Assembly: GCA_910578185.1 (NCBI GenBank)
Contig: CAJTPN010000012.1
Location: 1 to 64,000 of the forward strand
Origin: an uncultured Acetatifactor sp.
GTDB taxonomy: Bacteria > Bacillota > Clostridia > Lachnospirales > Lachnospiraceae
Direction: 5' to 3'
Length of the DNA stretch: 64,000 nt
This document shows positions 61,724-64,000 of this stretch, piece after piece. Position 1 is the first letter of the stretch; every line of letters begins with the position of its first letter. The translations under genes were made by a program, and so were the position numbers. The notes under the pieces are model-generated. The model made no database searches, was not told the DNA's origin, and saw only the letters and a list, made by a program, of their open reading frames with translations.

Positions 61724-62338
61724 TCAACCAAATTTCTCACCATTTTCAACGGCGCCGGCTCCCGCTCCATGGGTGGGCTCCGATAAACAGCTATTCCCAC
61801 CCTTCCCGTCCACCACAAAAACACCTTTTTTCACCAATTCCAGCACCCTCTGCATTCTCCCTGTCAAATACAGGTATCCCAATACCGCTTCAAAGCCTGT
61901 AGCGCGCATGTAATCCGCAACGCTGGCATTCTTCGCCGTAGTGTGAGGCTTGGAATTTTTTCCCCGGCGATAAACCGATTGTTCTTCCTCCGTAAAGTCT
62001 TTTATCAGCTCCCTTACGATTTTAGACTGTGCATTGGCGCTGACATATCTGATTGTAAGCCTGTGTAAATCGTTGGCAGGACGGTTCGCACGCTCCACCA
62101 CCATGGTTCGTATGATCAGATCATAGATCCCATCCCCCACATAGGCAAGCGTGAGAGGGGAATAGGTCCGAATATCTCGGAAATACTTTCCTTCCCTTTC
62201 CCCCTCATAAAAAATCCCGTAAATTTCCAAAGCCAGCCCTTCTTCCGTGGAAGGCTCTTTTTCTATGGAAGGCTCTTTTTCCATGGATGGCCCTTTTTCT
62301 ATGGAAGGCTCTCCCGTTATGAATTGCTTTTCTTCCAT
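61724..62338 (-). CDS. mrnC: Mini-ribonuclease III with a repeat-rich N-terminal extension
   Basis: Mini-III matures 23S rRNA in Firmicutes. The catalytic RNase III-like core begins YSPLTLAYVGDGIYDLIIR, with the catalytic Asp69 and Asp73. ANAQSKIVRELIKDF and RGKNSKPHTTAKNASVADYM follow. The core is about 130 residues, as usual. The first 34 residues are an extension built of a 6-residue repeat: EPSIEK, GPSMEK, EPSIEK, EPSTEE. The start ATG has GGGAGGG 7 bp upstream and overlaps the cysS end by 22 bp, so the extension is probably real. Confidence 0.92.
   Translation of the reverse strand: MEEKQFITGEPSIEKGPSMEKEPSIEKEPSTEEGLALEIYGIFYEGEREGKYFRDIRTYSPLTLAYVGDGIYDLIIRTMVVERANRPANDLHRLTIRYVSANAQSKIVRELIKDFTEEEQSVYRRGKNSKPHTTAKNASVADYMRATGFEAVLGYLYLTGRMQRVLELVKKGVFVVDGKGGNSCLSEPTHGAGAGAVENGEKFG
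62243..62314 (-). repeat. In-frame 18-bp tandem repeat inside mrnC
   Basis: Four near-identical 18-bp units (about 62243-62314) code for EPSIEK, GPSMEK, EPSIEK and EPSTEE on the minus strand. They are in frame, so copy number changes would lengthen the extension by six residues each time. Confidence 0.75.
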
Positions 62339-63744
62339 TTTACGCCCTCCCGGGTATCTTCCAGGACAATTCCCTTTTCCAGAAGCTCCGCCCTGATTTC
62401 ATCCGCCCTGGCAAAGTTCTTCTCCTTTTTTGCCGCCTTTCTCTCCTCAATTTTCGCCAGAATATAGCGCTCCTCTTCCGCGTCCACCTCCTGTCCGGCC
62501 GCTTTTGCCGCATGGGCGGTGAGGAGCCCAAGAGAAAGTACCTGATCAAAACTTTCCGCAAGCGCATACTTTGTGGCATCCGACATGCCATCTTTTAACA
62601 TATCATACAACACCGTAACGGCCATGGAGGAATTCAGATCATCACAGAGCGCCGTTTCAAACCGTTCCCGATACTCAACAAATTTAGCCTCGTCAATCTC
62701 GCCTTCCTTTTCCAGTGCGCCGATTCGTTTCGTAAGCTTTTCATATGCCGCTTCCATATTGTCAAGCGCTTCATAGGTAAACTTTAGCGGTTTGCGGTAA
62801 TGGGACTGAAGGCAGAAAAGTCTGTATGCCAGCGGTTCATATCCCTTGGATTCCAAAAGCGCCACTGTGAGAAAATCCCCGTTGGATTTGCTCATTTTTC
62901 CTGACTCATCGTTTAAGTGGTTTACATGAAACCAGTACTTACACCACTCATGTCCCAGATACGCCTCGCTCTGCGCGATCTCGTTGGTATGATGGGGGAA
63001 TATATTATCCACACCCCCACAGTGAAGATCCAGATACTCGCCCAAGTGCTTCATACTGATACAGGAACACTCAATATGCCAGCCTGGGTACCCAAGCCCC
63101 CATGGACTCTCCCATTTCAACTCCTGGTCGTCAAACTTGGACTTGGTGAACCACAGCACAAAATCACTTTTGTTCTTCTTGTTTCCATCCTCCTCCACAT
63201 CCTCCCTCACACCCACAAGCAGCTCTTTCTCACTCTGATTGGAGAGGACATAATACTCATCCAGTTTGGATGTGTCAAAATAAATGTTCCCACCGCTCTC
63301 ATAGGCATATTCCTTTTCCAGCAGCCTTCGAATGACACGGATAAAATCATTGATACAGTTTGTAGCAGGCTCCACCACATCAGGCCTTTTAATATTCAGT
63401 TTCCCGCAGTCATCAAAAAAAGCATCCGTGTAGAATCCGGCAATCTCCATAACGGTCTTATGCTCCCGTTTCGCCCCCTTGAGCATCTTATCCTCACCGG
63501 TATCCGCATCGCTGGAAAGATGCCCCACATCAGTGATATTCATCACACGCTTTACGTCATATCCTATATAGCGAAGTGTTTTTTCCAACACATCCTCCAT
63601 AATATAACTTCTCAGATTCCCAATATGCGCATAGTGATATACTGTCGGTCCACAGGTGTACATTGCTACTTTTCCATCCTGCTTCGGCACAAACCGCTCC
63701 AGCCTCTTAGATGCCGTATTGTAAAAAAACATTTTATTTTCCAT
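62317..63744 (-). CDS. cysS: Cysteine--tRNA ligase
   Basis: CysRS charges tRNA-Cys. It is a class I enzyme with the HIGH-type motif HIGN (residues 40-43), next to the zinc ligand Cys31. The GLGYPGWHIECSCIS zinc region and the KMSKS motif (SGKMSKSNGD) are present. The 475 residues are normal. No T-box leader was seen. It is followed by mrnC (overlapping by 22 bp) and preceded by cysE, a conserved order. Confidence 0.96.
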   Translation of the reverse strand: MENKMFFYNTASKRLERFVPKQDGKVAMYTCGPTVYHYAHIGNLRSYIMEDVLEKTLRYIGYDVKRVMNITDVGHLSSDADTGEDKMLKGAKREHKTVMEIAGFYTDAFFDDCGKLNIKRPDVVEPATNCINDFIRVIRRLLEKEYAYESGGNIYFDTSKLDEYYVLSNQSEKELLVGVREDVEEDGNKKNKSDFVLWFTKSKFDDQELKWESPWGLGYPGWHIECSCISMKHLGEYLDLHCGGVDNIFPHHTNEIAQSEAYLGHEWCKYWFHVNHLNDESGKMSKSNGDFLTVALLESKGYEPLAYRLFCLQSHYRKPLKFTYEALDNMEAAYEKLTKRIGALEKEGEIDEAKFVEYRERFETALCDDLNSSMAVTVLYDMLKDGMSDATKYALAESFDQVLSLGLLTAHAAKAAGQEVDAEEERYILAKIEERKAAKKEKNFARADEIRAELLEKGIVLEDTREGVKWKKSNS

Positions 63745-63805
63745 GATTTTATCCTCCTTTGAAAACGATTCACACTTCCGGTCATGCCGCCAGGGGAGTC
63801 AAAAC

Positions 63806-64000
63806 CTAAGTCTGCTCCGATATCTTTTCTTCCAACTGTTTTATCTGCCGCTCCAGTTCCAGTACCCGATTCACCAACTGGGAATTGGCTCGCTGCAATC
63901 CTGCTATATCTTCCCTGACCGGATCCGGAAGATCATTTTGAATCATGGTTTCCCGCGGCAGCGCTGTATTATTGCGCTTTACCACACGCCCAGGTACTCC
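63806..64000 (-). CDS. cysE: Serine O-acetyltransferase, C-terminal end (cut by window edge)
   Basis: The minus-strand open frame that enters from the right edge encodes 64 residues before its TAG (63806-63808). The left-handed beta-helix end GVPGRVVKRNNTALPRETM and the LPDPVRED tail match the C-terminus of Firmicutes CysE. A final coiled coil (SQLVNRVLELERQIKQLEEK) follows. CysE makes O-acetylserine for cysteine synthesis and is normally the neighbour of cysS. The start of the gene is outside the window. Confidence 0.85.
   Translation of the reverse strand, partial: GVPGRVVKRNNTALPRETMIQNDLPDPVREDIAGLQRANSQLVNRVLELERQIKQLEEKISEQT

Overview
The window reads as chromosome from a low-to-mid GC, endospore-forming member of the Clostridia, most likely a Lachnospiraceae relative. 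This rests on sporulation genes (gerW/ytfJ, yqfC, yqfD, sigH, a YaaH-type cortex enzyme, a BofC-like protein), on families I know mainly from this group (DUF5688, DUF3842, DUF1292) and on Firmicutes gene orders. No species can be named. Nearly every gene lies on the minus strand. The plus strand holds only DUF1292, rpmB, an HD-GYP protein, a possible antitoxin, tRNA-Trp and one small hypothetical gene.

Positions 1-2.7 kb are an AT-rich, decayed accessory zone. It holds the tail of an IS630-type transposase, a BtrH_N-like gene that appears split by one frameshift, and a truncated PadR regulator. From 2.8 kb the core genome begins. 2.8-12 kb: DUF1292, a UvrD/PcrA-like helicase, gltX, a DegV protein, recG, fakA (DhaL/YloV) and asp23 (YloU), with rpmB divergent. 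The DegV and FakA proteins together suggest a fatty-acid kinase. 12-23 kb: J-like protein, small membrane protein, gerW, DUF2953, a hypothetical gene behind a duplicated leader, an HD-GYP protein, a NUDIX hydrolase, a class B PBP with a SEDS polymerase, a U32 peptidase and zapA. 23-38 kb: BofC-like protein, MOP flippase, the yqfC-yqfD-phoH-ybeY cluster, pyrimidine-nucleoside phosphorylase, LysM-GH18 spore protein, nth, a chemoreceptor, metA, ligA and a pseudouridine synthase.

38-49 kb: RNase H, a periplasmic-sensor GGDEF protein, gdhA with a terminator-like leader hairpin, an SH3 protein, tRNA-Arg inside a 13-bp inverted repeat, DUF5688, efp, aroQ-aroK-aroE, yqeG and DUF3842. DUF3842 sits behind a strong promoter and a long leader that may be a structured RNA. 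49-64 kb: single-chain purL, a TetR operon, tRNA-Trp, a small hypothetical gene, a very large RND transporter with a coiled-coil insertion, and the sigH-rlmB-mrnC-cysS-cysE cluster, which runs off the right edge inside cysE.

I found no prophage, CRISPR array or obvious defence island. The observations most worth checking are regulatory or structural: the candidate RNA at 49.53-49.66 kb, the tRNA-Arg precursor stem, the gdhA leader hairpin, the two duplicated gene leaders (15.0 and 43.0 kb), the RND insertion and the repeat extension of Mini-III.
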